Shown piece by piece: positions 39,301-49,709 of a stretch of DNA of 64,000 nt. The notes under the pieces are model-generated. The model did not search any database and was not told the DNA's origin. It was given only the letters and a program-made list of their open reading frames with translations. Made by a program: the position numbers and the translations under genes. The stretch is from Dillenia suffruticosa. Its lineage: Eukaryota; Streptophyta; Magnoliopsida; Dilleniales; Dilleniaceae. The DNA lies in the NCBI GenBank assembly GCA_033439265.1, contig JAVTVX010000013.1:16906500-16970499 (forward strand). Reading direction: 5' to 3'. Each line of letters opens with the position of its first letter. Positions within the stretch are counted from its first letter, which is position 1.

Positions 39301-40754
39301 GAAGATCAAAACACAGAGACCAAACAGATCTTTGCCATCAGTTCAATCAAGGCCTAACTAAAATAAAGAACAGAAAGTCCACCCAACAAAAGCAAAATGA
39401 AACCCACAAAAAAATCATACCACTCCAATCAGAAAATTTGTATAATAGTCCCCAAAAGCCAAATGTTATTCAAAGTAAGTAAACAAATAATTGGCAAACC
39501 CAATAACTAAAGACCCATAAACAACACATTTCTGTCAAAGGAGACTCCTACCTAAGAAATAACAAGCAAAACCAAACCCAGTGTAAGACTCAAACGACCA
39601 AGAAAGTTGCAGAGAAAGAATTGGTGAAGCCTCCAGGAGAGGGACAGATCCTTACAAACAATTTGATCAAGTTCCCAAAAAAAGATCATCATCTCAAAAA
39701 TCTAAAAGAAACCTACCAAAGGATCATGAAATCCCAATCAGCAAATGAACATTACTGTCACTGAACCCAACAACGTAACAAAAACCTATACCAAAATAAA
39801 TAACTAAATACTCATAACATGTACTTCAATAAAACAAGACTCAGCGATAAACACTAATCTAGGTTCTAACAAGACACAACGTAAGATATATAGCATTAAC
39901 CTCCAACAAGAAATTATCTTTACAGACAATTTGATCGAGCCCTAAATGAAGAACAAAGCACATTTAAAAAAGAAAAAAAAAAAAAAAAGAAAGACCCATA
40001 ACATTGTAACAAAAGCCTTTGCAAACCAAATAATTAAAGATCGATAGCAATAACATTCACTTCTATTAAACAACATTCTTGCCTAGGAAAAAACAATCAA
40101 ACAGAAGTCAATGTAAGATTAAAGGACTTATAAGAGAAATAACAATAGTGTTGGGAAAGAACTGATGAACCTCGAGCAAGAAATGATCCTTCTCATGAAC
40201 AGAAAAGGCAACATTATGAAAAAATAAAAGAAATTCACGAAAGAGTCACGAGATGACAATCAAAACTAGACGAAAACCCAAGAAATACTACTAGTACTAA
40301 GAAACGCCAAGTTGAGAGTTGAGGCATTATAAGAGAAAAGTAAGCTATTAAGCAAAGATATATAGAACCTCGAGCAAGAAAGTGCTAAGACAACGAAGAG
40401 CGGCTTCTCTGAGCCCTGTAGATTGAAGTTCAATAATGACTTCAGGAATGGCCATTGGTCTCTTCATCCATCGAACTTTGTGCTTCTTTCCTTTTTTGCG
40501 AGATTTGGCGCTCCCAATTTCTTTGAACACCAAAATGCAAGAACCCCATTTGGGGAATTAGGGAAAGTTCTGAAAATGAAGAAGAATTGAAAGAGAAAAC
40601 AGAACCCCATATGTAGAATCAGTGATTTTTGAAAATGGAGAACCGAGAGATCATGAGAGATACCCAGATCAATGTTGGAGTTCTGGAGGAGATTCAAGGT
40701 TCTATCTTCCCATGATTGGTTGTGTCGTTCTTCAAATTCTTCGGTTTCCGCCAT
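36314..40754 (-). CDS. Divergent RCD1/CNOT9-like protein (CCR4-NOT family)
   Basis: Eleven exons in phase encode 346 residues: 40664-40754, 40369-40520, 38859-38942, 38501-38590, 38354-38396, 38165-38271, 37970-38065, 37553-37666, 37363-37451, 36535-36604, 36314-36418. After an acidic start and a basic cluster (SRKKGKKHK, 37-45) the protein follows the armadillo-like Rcd1 fold from end to end. Landmarks are STMAILLQ, then RLANVLTLFQCIAANKETR, ENVQAVALSVIGILCQ, CWISIEFGNELSKV, and RLLFHIVRCYVLLCSD. These align in order with CNOT9/Caf40, a scaffold of the CCR4-NOT deadenylase. Divergence from canonical plant CNOT9 is high, resembling the minor Rcd1-like paralogue in Arabidopsis. Exon 2 uses an AAAG acceptor, the least certain junction. 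Intron 2 contains an imperfect tandem repeat. Confidence 0.85.
39395..40390. repeat. Imperfect tandem repeat spanning RCD1-like intron 2 and the end of exon 2
   Basis: A block with CCTCGAGCAAGAAA, which at 40365-40380 is the 3' end of exon 2 with its donor, recurs in diverged form near 40168, 39898 and 39629. Spacings are 197, 270 and 269 bp. Companion pieces recur too, for example ACAATTTGATCAAG at 39659 and ACAATTTGATCGAG at 39926. The repeats therefore include exon-derived sequence. Confidence 0.65.
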
Positions 40755-40763
40755 TTGAGAATT

Positions 40764-40786
40764 GAGAGAGAGAGAGAGAGAGAGAG
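40764..40786. repeat. (GA)n microsatellite in the RCD1-like 5' leader
   Basis: Pure GA repeat starting ten bases upstream of the start codon on the opposite (+) strand, that is CT on the coding strand. Confidence 0.9.
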
Positions 40787-41216
40787 TGGTGCGGTTTGAT
40801 ATTTTTGAATGCCTTGGGATTTTAAAGCCAATCTTTTGGACTCCTTTTTCCTATCTCCAGGAAAGTTTTCTGATAAGAATTGTCCTTTGGGCCAACGGTG
40901 GGCTTTTCAATGAAAAACCTCATGTGCCAATTAGGCGTGGGCTGGGTTTCATTTTTCAAACTCAATTTTTGGAGCTTTCTTTCCTTTTTTGGAGGTGAAA
41001 AACCACTATTCTTTGTGTGTAATGACAAAATTTATTATTATTATTATTATAGTGCATTAGTCATGCACAAACTCAGCGTGGACTCCATTATCTCTGGTGC
41101 AGTCACGACATCGGCAATGACACTTATTTTTAGTAGGAAGCTTGCCATCTAAACCAAGCTAGGTAACAATTATTATTTAGAGATGAAAAATGCAATTACC
41201 ATATGCTATGAAAAAG

Positions 41217-41306
41217 GTCTATAAAGGGATAGTGTGATGGTCACAATTTTTATTTTTTAATCTTAAAATTCAGGGTTCGAATCCTTATATAACAAAAAAA
41301 AAATAT
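41217..41306 (+). mobile_element. Short tRNA-like SINE with 10-bp TSD
   Basis: The 90-bp insert contains a near-consensus pol III A box (TAGTGTGATGG) and a perfect B box (GGTTCGAATCC), ending in a run of A. It is flanked by TATGAAAAAG (41207-41216 and 41307-41316). It resembles the element at about 48201-48317 over the A-box and B-box parts. A tRNA gene is excluded by the tail and the lack of cloverleaf pairing. Confidence 0.7.
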
Positions 41307-41998
41307 TATGAAAAAGACAGACATCATCTGTTCTTTGTTTATCCCATAGCTTATTTTAATAAAGCAATTTTGAATCCTCGTAACAATTATCTATTTAGTA
41401 AGTGTATAAGGGAGAATTGCCACCCTATTATATAGCTCAAATTCCACAGACTTTCTAATAAACAAATAATTAAAAAAATAATAAAAAAAGATTTACTTTT
41501 TGATAAGTTTTCTGAGTAAAACCATTTTTAACTTATCGAAAAGTTTCAGATTAAATAATCACTTAAATGAGTTAAATTATTATCTATGATAAAAGATCTA
41601 TGGTTTGGACTATTATTACTAAGACAACCACCAAAAGGGAAAAAAATAAAATAAAATAACTTTTTAAAGCTCTTAATTCCATAATACAACCTAGTCATGT
41701 GACTTTATACGAAATTGAAAAGAATAATTATAGGAAAAAAAGTTAAAATTTATGTGGATGATTTGGTTGCACGATTAGGAAAGGTTTGTTCGTGGCCATC
41801 ATGAAGCATCATTCGTGTTTGTATCTTTTTGACTTGATTAGACTATTTGCATAGGAGACACAATGCACCAATACATCGAATCAAGCTTTCTAATCTGGTT
41901 CATGAACTTAAGCTGCTAGTAGTCATCAATTTGCCAAGTTCCTTGTATTTGCATCGGACTAATCTATTCATTCTGAATGTTCAATCTTTCAAAATATC

Positions 41999-42355
41999 TT
42001 AATTGGGTTAGTCAGTGGTACATATAAATATAATGTGTATACACGATGGTGTTGGTGGTCAAGTTGAGTCTTGAGTGAAGGAATAAAGGGTTCAAATGTA
42101 CACTTTGGATGATACCGGGTAAGATCCGGTAACTTTCTCCTCTCTCTCTCTCTCTAATATACACAATGATAACAATTTGTAAAACTTCTTAAGTTTCTTT
42201 TGGAGAATGAGATGTTTGTGTCACACTTGGTAATGTAACAATCTCTCCGATTTCGATGTGATAATCTTTATCCTCTAAACAGATGGCCATTACTCAGGTT
42301 TTCAAACTATTTTCACAAATAATGAAAATATATTTTCATTTAATTAAATCAATAT
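41999..42355 (+). repeat. Dispersed duplication, copy A (3' end of the reductase gene)
   Basis: The sequence from TTAATTGGGTTAGTCAGTGG through AATAATGAAAATATATTTTC recurs in the same orientation at 61123-61712, interrupted there by about 230 bp of extra sequence. This copy covers the 3' flank of the reductase gene and overlaps its last seven codons including the stop. A tRNA-like stretch (GGTGGTCAAGTTGAG, then GGGTTCAAATG) lies within it. Confidence 0.88.
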
Positions 42356-45300
42356 TTACATCGTCAGCAATAAGCCCCGCCCCCTCTATCAGTTTGTTCA
42401 ATTTTGTGTTTCTCAGTCTCTCACCATACACCTCGCCTCCTTGGCATTCGTACCTGCAAAGAATAATTAAAAGAGAGGGGTCAAATTGAGGACATGTTTG
42501 GCGGGAGAAATTAGATGAAAACTTACCTTTTTAAAATTTAGAGTGTTTGTTTTTTTTTTTTTTTTTTTTTTTTTTTACCTTCGCTTGGCCACCATCAAAT
42601 TATTCAGAGTTTTACCTCGATTAATCTGAATCGATCGTTGTAGGGGTCACTTTGTGGGGATGGGTCTCCCAACATTATTTTTTTCATGCCTGGGAGAGTC
42701 AAACTATCGATGGGACAAAGGTGTCCATCCCATTTATGCCAACAAGTGACATTTGTTTGGTATCTATATTTTTACCCTCCTAGATTTCCATGGGAATTTA
42801 CATTTACCCCAATGTGGGGGTAATACCGTGAAAGAAAATAAAAATTTTAAAACAATGTATTTAAGGAGAAAATATCAACTAAATTTATGTTATACAAAGA
42901 GAAAACTAAGAAAAAAAAATCTTCAAATTTATAGAGAGAAAATTTAAAATCATTCAAGTTTTCTAAAGTAAGAAAATTAATGTATCTAATTTTAGAGAAA
43001 AAAGCGTCCGATAAATGTATCAAAATATGAATTAAATTAATATTAAAAGGAAAAATTAATATATTTAGTTTTAGAGAGAAAAAATTTAAATTTATTTTTT
43101 AGAGAGAGAAAATTTAAAACAAATGTGACTAAAGAGAGAAAATATGTATTAAATTAATTTTTTTAGAGAGAGAAAATTAATGAGGTTATTTTTAGAGATA
43201 GAAAAGTTAAAATTGATATGTTTAAAATTAAATAGAGAAAATGAGAATTAAATTGATTTGTTTAGAAAGAGAAATTAATATTTTTTAGTTTTAAGGAGAA
43301 AAAAAAAACTAAATTTTAATTTTTTAAAAAAGAGAAAACTTAATTAAGATATTTATAGAGAAAATATGAATTAAATTAATTTTATTATTTAATAATTTTT
43401 TAATCTTTTACCTTATATATTAAATACTATATTTATTCAACTAAATAAGGGAAACATAAATATTATGAGAATAACATTTACTCCTTAAAATATTACAATT
43501 GTAATTTCCTACCAAACATGTCCTAAGAGAAAAACATGAACTCTATTAATTTTGTGAAAAGTTTATTCTCTCAAAAAGAATATTTTCTCAAGAAAATCTT
43601 GAAAAGTATGTCCTTATAAAATATTCCCCCAATGGAGAACTTTCATTTATGCGGAGAACACTATTTTATAATCTCATATTCCAAAGCAATATATATATAT
43701 ATAATATTCTCTTATGGGTTTTTTTTTTTGGGGAAAAAAAGGCTTCTACGGGGCTGTTGAAGTTTTCTCATTTTTGTGGGAAGATACTTTTTAATATTAA
43801 CATAGAGTGAAAACATGGTAAATTCTAGCCATGATCCTTAGCATAAAGAAATAAATAAATGAGAGAGAGAGAGAGAGAGATTACGTAGGTGGCATGGAAA
43901 TCAAAGGGGTAAAACTTTGTGCGAGTTTGAAGGCTTCTGCCTCTGTGTTGACAATTTTGTCAAAGCAAAAATACCTCCCACAAGTAGAGCCATCCTCTAG
44001 AGCTCTTATATGAACATCCGCAAGAAACTTCACATCCACACTCGCTAGCACTCCATTTTCATACATCTGAGCTGCTCCTATGTAATTATCATTCAAAAAG
44101 AATGAGGATTCAATAATATGTCTTCCAAAATTATAATCTGAAATCAAATGGGTCACAATACCTTTGAGATAGGACATCGTTGGTTGAGAATTTTGCTGAA
44201 CAACACTGGGTCCAACAACTAGTCCTGCATTGATGGAGACCATGTTAAGCATCCGGTCCATGGCCAGAGCCCACGCTGCTTGCTCGGATCGCGTCTTGGC
44301 TAAGGCATACCACAACTGCAAATCGTAACCAACAACAATGAGAAAGAAAATGTTCTTACATATTCTAGAAGCAAAATTCATTTAAAGCTGAGAAGAAAAT
44401 TCAGAGATCTGTTTGATTAAAATGGCTGCTTTACATTTCCAAAATCTTCTTACTCTCTTTCTTTGATTTTTTTTTTCAATTTCATTTTTTGCATAGTTTC
44501 CTGTACTTATGATTAAAATAATGAATGGACTATGGAGCACTAAAAATAAAATAGTGGAGAAAGAAACCCAACGTGAGGGCTATCATAAGGGAGAGCAAGA
44601 CTAAGGCTGCGATAAATGCAAAAAGTTCTTTACAAAAAAAAAAATATGGGAAATGTCAAGATTTTTCGTAGGACCATGCCAAGGTGGAACGACAGAATTG
44701 ATGTGTCTCATCTGACTCAAAACGAATAGACAAAATAGAAAAATGAAAAAAAAAAAAAAAAGATATGCTTTTAAAACAATTGTATTTTTTTTTATAAAAA
44801 AAAAAAAATTAAGTGTTGGGGTTCTTCCAAGTTTATTAATGGGACTCAAGTTGAATCTTTTGAAACGATTTCATCTTATTTTGTATTTGATGGAGAAGGT
44901 TTCCTGAATGATTGAGATTTGTATCAAGAGCAATGTTTGAAAATACCCACTGCCTTACCAAAAAGAGAGCAGAAGAATTATAATTAAAATAGTTAAATAG
45001 TAAATAAATGGATCCACCAAGAATATTTCTGAGTATAAATATGCATATTTTGTTTACCAATGGTTTACTCTATTTTGTTACTAATCTCCTCTTACAGAAT
45101 AGTACTAAGTTTATTGCACATTAAACTTGGAGTTTGTCACTCATTTTTATAATTTTTTTTAGTCTAAATAGAAATGTTATTTAACACTCTTTCGCACGAT
45201 TATTTAAATTAAAAAAAATTATCCAATGAAATGTAAGGTAGCAAATTCATATTAACCTGTAAAGACAATTTTATAATAAAAGACCTTATTTCTTTGTATT

Positions 45301-46492
45301 GTTAGAATTGTGCAATTTATCGATAGATAGTTGATTTAATGGGATGTGGCGTTAGATCTTTTAATTAAGTTTTCGAGTTCAATTTGTAGCTTGGGGATAG
45401 AAAAAATGACGTTAGGAGAATAGCCCCCTTAATGGGTCACTGCAAGTTCCAAATCGGATTTGTCGAAATATGATTTCGGATACTGGTTGAGATAATAATA
45501 AAAAAAAAAGAATTGTGCAATTTGTGCGCAAGGACATGACTTGAACTTAGAATAGAGGAGGAGGAAATTACCTTGAATTTCTTACAAAACTCTTGATCAC
45601 TCCAAGACCTCTCATCAACGTTCTCCTCAGAACAGATATTCTCTCTCCAAATTGCAGCTGCCAAGGAAGAACTGAACACAATTTTTTCTATGCTCTCAGT
45701 TTGAGCACAGGCCTCCACCACATTGATTGCTCCTCTCACCTCCAAATCCACCATATCATCCTACCCAATTCATCAAATTCCACAAAAGAAAAAAAAATCA
45801 TAATTTTTCAAAAAAAAAAAAATGGAAGATTTAATTCAAAAGCCACAAATGGGTCCTTGAAATTGCTGTCCACAGATCCACACTTACTTCATATCCATCT
45901 GAACTATCCAAAGTGCAAAAGAGAGAAGAACAGCCTCTTAAAGCAATCAAGATGCTATGATAATCCAACACATCAAATCCAAACACCATCAGTCTCTCTT
46001 CTACTCTTTCCATATCCTTTATTTTCTTGAAAATCTCAGTTTTTTCTCCTGCAACAGAATGAGTTGTAAATCAAATAGGAGAATAACTAAAAGCCATTAA
46101 ACAAGAGAAATACAAACAATATATGCTCGTAAACGAATTAAAATACTTAATTCCTGCTGAAAAGCTTCATGAGAGCTTAGTTGAGATTGAACAAATTCTT
46201 GTAAAGTCAATTTACGAAAAATTGTACTGAAAAGATTATCAAATAAGAGAATGACACCTCAGCACCGAAAGCTTTTTCTAATAAAAAATGGAAAAGTAAA
46301 CACACAAAAAGCTCTGAAGGTAAATTGCATTTCTCTTAGCACACCTTTCTTCTGAACAGCTGCATGAACTGAATATCCTCTGCTTAGCAAACCTTTGAGA
46401 ACCCAAAAACCCACATAGGATGACGCATCAAGAACGCAAACTCTCGGTTTCTGAGGTTCAATTTTGGGTATCTTGGTTTGTGTTTCCTTCAT
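42336..46492 (-). CDS. CCR-like short-chain dehydrogenase/reductase (NAD(P)-binding)
   Basis: Six exons in phase encode 320 residues: 46345-46492, 45888-46048, 45572-45760, 44162-44315, 43885-44077, 42336-42453. The N-terminal Rossmann segment is VCVLDASSYVGFWVLKG, in which the usual GxxGxxG is replaced as in the plant subfamily typified, from memory, by Arabidopsis At4g30470. Further family blocks are NVVEACAQTESIEKIVFSSS, YALAK (catalytic Tyr169 and Lys173), MVSINAGLVVG and RLRNTKLNKLIEGAG. The signature NWYCYGK of true cinnamoyl-CoA reductases is absent, so lignin-pathway activity should not be assumed. The 84-bp intron 44078-44161 is in frame without stops; I removed it because the family reads directly from YLKG to AAQMYENG. 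Intron 3 contains a SINE and intron 5 a poly-T run and short repeats. Confidence 0.9.
42550..42576. repeat. Poly-T run (27 nt) in reductase intron 5
   Basis: A homopolymer close to the 3' splice site of the last exon; on the coding strand it is poly-A. Confidence 0.9.
42840..43400. repeat. Short degenerate repeats (TTTAGAGAGAAAATTAA-like) in reductase intron 5
   Basis: Variants of a motif combining AGAGAGAAAA with ATTAAATTAAT recur about ten times at irregular 30-60 bp spacing. No coding potential. Confidence 0.6.
43861..43880. repeat. (GA)10 microsatellite next to a splice donor
   Basis: Twenty bases of GA lie four bases inside the intron from the exon 5 donor of the reductase gene. On the coding strand this is CT directly after GTAAT. 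Confidence 0.93.
45319..45508 (+). mobile_element. SINE with 15-bp TSD in reductase intron 3
   Basis: A 190-bp insert ends in an AAT/A-rich tail and is flanked by a perfect 15-bp direct repeat AGAATTGTGCAATTT (45304-45318 and 45509-45523). A B-box-like TTTTCGAGTTC lies in its 5' half. Its 3' half (AGAATAGCCCCCTTAATGGG and following) has diverged relatives near 47045-47100 and 47500-47570. It is antisense to the host gene. Confidence 0.78.
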
Positions 46493-46526
46493 GTTTCTCC
46501 TTGTTTTCGTTGCTGTTTATGGTGAT

Positions 46527-46567
46527 CTATATATATATATATATGAGAGAGAGACAGAGAGAGAGAG
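46527..46567. repeat. (AT)9 plus (GA)n compound microsatellite in the reductase 5' leader
   Basis: AT repeats (46527-46544) pass directly into GA repeats (46545-46567), 35 bp upstream of the start codon. Confidence 0.92.
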
Positions 46568-46599
46568 TTCTGAAGGTGGGATGATGGGTTGGGTGCGAG

Positions 46600-48200
46600 A
46601 GGAGAAGAGTTGGTGTCTTGGTGAACTAGAAGCTCTCACGTTCCATCTACTCATCGATTTATGTTGTGGAACCATTTTATACCTCTTTTCTTTCCAAGGG
46701 AACGTTTGGTTCTTTTCATGTTGTATTTTCTACGTTTGTCGTGGCAGCTTATTCGTCCATGGTGGCTGTTCTTTTCAAGGATATTATCTTGTCTTTTGGG
46801 AGGCACCAAGATGCCTAGTCCAGACAGAATTGCATGTTACCACTAATATTTGCACACGGCATCTAATTAACTCGATCTTCTTTGATCAAAATTTTAACAC
46901 AAAATTCAAGAGTTTTAGATCTAAACATAGGTCAGATTTTTTATCACACTCAATTAGTTTGGCCTTTGAACAAACTCAATGATAGATTGATGCATTCCCT
47001 TAATTATAAATCTCAAATTCGATCATAAAAATATAAAAATGTGATTTAGGAGAATCAACCCTTTAATGATACCTATAGTAATCGAATTAAATTTATCGGA
47101 TAAAATGTGAGATGATAGATATTTCTACACTGGGAAAAAAAAAAGTTCGGCCATTGTATTAACGTACAAAATTTTGCAAATGGATCAAAATGACCTTAGT
47201 GGAGTGATTTGACTAAACATAAGGTTCAAATTTCATTGTTTTGGGCAAGTAGGTATCGAGTCCGACGGTATGAGCTCAGAGCCGAAATAGTCAACAAATG
47301 AGGCAGTGGGCCGACTTCGTATATTGCAACACTAAGTTAAGCCCATATTAGGTTCGATTGAAAACGGGGCTTGATTTTTGCTAGGGAGGCATTTTGAATT
47401 CAAGAGGGGTCTACACTAGACGTCGGCAGAGTTTTAAAGTTAAATCATAATTCTTGATCAAGTTTAACTCACGATTTGAATATAAAACAAATTATATTAA
47501 AAGAGTAGTCCCCTTAAATAGATCACTATAAGTTTCAGACCAAACATAACTCTGAATATAGATCGGTATAATACCAAAAAAGAATTCAATATGGTATACA
47601 CCAAAGGTCGACTAGAGTCTTGAAGTTAAATCATAATCCTTATAATTATGGAAAACTTATTTTTATCCTTATAATTATTAAGGAAATAAAGCATAAATAA
47701 GAGCAGTTTTCACTAATGCAAAGTGATGAAGACAAGGGAGATAGATCATGGCAAATATCTCAGACCAAAGGCACAACCACTCCAAGATAATCCAATTTCT
47801 ATCTTAATTTCGATCTCAAGACGAGGGAAAAAATTCTGTCAAATATTTGTCGACAAATTCCCAAAATTTGCAATCAAACATAAGTGTAATAATGAAACAG
47901 CGTACTAGGGGAAATATGTAAATTGAAACTTGTCTCTTCCAAAACTCACACGAAATAAGATAATTGAAATTTTGCATATGCAGAGAAATTTCTGGGTTGG
48001 TTCATCGTTGCAGTCAAGATCCAAGAATTATAGATTTTATTGCACACTCGTTTTCAGAAATAAATTGTCTATAACTATATTATATGAAGTTGGATATGTT
48101 TTTTAATCCACAAAAATCAAAATAGCATTTGATAAATTGAGTTTATATTATATTGCGAGTCAATTTTGTTTAACTGATTGTGTTCAACCAAAATACAATG
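46600..48200. other. Intergenic DNA with SINE-like relics
   Basis: No gene recognised. Two blocks near 47045-47100 and 47500-47570 resemble the 3' half of the SINE at 45319-45508, so old SINE copies may be present. Within 47400-47680 the stretch AAGTTAAATCATAATTCTT and its variant occur twice. Confidence 0.4.
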
Positions 48201-48283
48201 GACCGGTCCTTGACGGGACAGTCTCATTGTCACAGACCCTTTCCTAAATCGTGTGATTCAGGATTTAAATCCCCTGTAACCAG

Positions 48284-48317
<34 letters not shown>
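48201..48317 (+). mobile_element. tRNA-like SINE with 34-nt poly-A tail
   Basis: GACAGTCTCATTGTCAC (A-box region) and GGATTTAAATCCC (B-box region) align with the same parts of the 41.2-kb SINE. They are followed by CTGTAACCAG and a pure run of 34 A (48284-48317). A short direct repeat ACAATG flanks it (48195-48200; right copy 48317-48322). The long intact tail suggests it is younger than the 41.2-kb copy. The left boundary is approximate. Confidence 0.55.
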
Positions 48318-48318
<1 letters not shown>

Positions 48319-48367
48319 AATGAAGCGTTCAAATTTTGGTCAATTTGAGCAAGCAAACCAAACGAGG

Positions 48368-48370
<3 letters not shown>

Positions 48371-48398
<28 letters not shown>
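48371..48398. repeat. (GA)14 microsatellite
   Basis: Pure GA repeat in intergenic DNA. Confidence 0.93.
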
Positions 48399-48399
48399 G

Positions 48400-49600
48400 T
48401 TAATGATGGCAAATAGGGTACCATTCAAATTGGGAGCCGACAAAAGTGGAGGTGGAAGGAACCCACTACGATTTGGCAGTAGTGAAAGTGAAAGGACTTG
48501 ACGACGGGGAGTAGGGAGTTAACAGGTGCTTGGCTGTGGTGGTGGCAGGGGAGGAAGGAGACTGGTTAGGGCTTAAAAAATAAAAAATAAAAAAGGAAAT
48601 GTGGGAAAATTGTGGAGAAGCTTGATTGGAGCTTTTCCAACTTTAGTTATAATGTCGGCAAAAGGAGAATCCTGTTTTCTTTTTCCTATTTTAGAATAGA
48701 TTTGGTTCCTTTTTCTGAATATTCCAAACATTTTTCTTCATTTTTTTTTGCCAGAAAATTGGAGTAATACTCCAATTCTGAACTGCCCCATCAATTTTAG
48801 CATGATGTAATACAACATTGTTATTTACAAAAGTATAACAATAGCAGGAGACTTATACTATTGTAACTAGCTGTGCACTTATATGATGATGAACCTGCCA
48901 AGCCTTCCCCAGATTGCAAGAATGAAAGACAATGTCACATGAATTATATGCTATCTTACTACACAACAAAAAACTTTGCGCATGAAAACTCCAGAATGGT
49001 CTCTAGTCCTACCATTCAGGAACATAACCAAGAACAAACCAACCTAGACCTCGAAAGCTTTTAGTTCAAATATGCTACTCTACTTGAGCGAGGGCCTAGT
49101 GAGCAATGTCGTGACTGACTCAAAAAGGACCAACCCTTTTAACTAATATAGGAAATTAGGGATCAAGGTTTCACTCTAGAATTCCTCGCGAGGTTTTTCA
49201 GAACTTTACAAACAACAAAAGTAGGCATTCGCATAGAGTAGATAAATATTGACTTATATTAGGTACTGTGTGCAAGATAATTCGACCTTCTGACAGACCC
49301 TTCATGAGAGTCACCGGAGTCCACATATAACCTAAAATATCTGAAAAATAGAACAGAATACGGATACATCTGGCGGTGGCCCTTGATACTCAATACATTA
49401 CCAAAATTAAGAAATAAGTAAGGTCTTTCTGGTCACTACATAGTAAAATCACTTTCAAGGAAACCAGATGAATTTGAGAAGAGATTATGAATATCCCTGG
49501 GGAGGAGAAAATGCCATTTAAAAAATGGAAAGATAATTGACCAAAACGGTACTATCATAGTTTGCGTTAACATTTACAAAGAAATAAACAAGTTGTAAAA
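48400..49600. other. Intergenic or unrecognised 3'-flanking DNA
   Basis: Moderate base composition, short frames only. The frame at 48873-49064 (+) has no domain resemblance. It may be 3' flank or intron of the unrecognised minus-strand gene further right. Confidence 0.35.
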
Positions 49601-49709
49601 GGCGTCAACATCCCAGGCAAAAACTTGCTGCATCACAATATTTAACTCTGATGGTAAATACCAAGTATCACCTACCCATTTCACTTCTTCAAAGTGCAAC
49701 AAATGCTGT

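Noticed and set aside
41217..41306. tRNA gene suggested by a perfect B box
   Set aside because: No cloverleaf can be drawn from the visible arms, and an A tail plus flanking direct repeats indicate a retroposon.
44078..44161. 28-residue insertion domain in the reductase
   Set aside because: The stretch has GT-AG ends and its removal restores the exact family spacing, so it is better explained as an intron.
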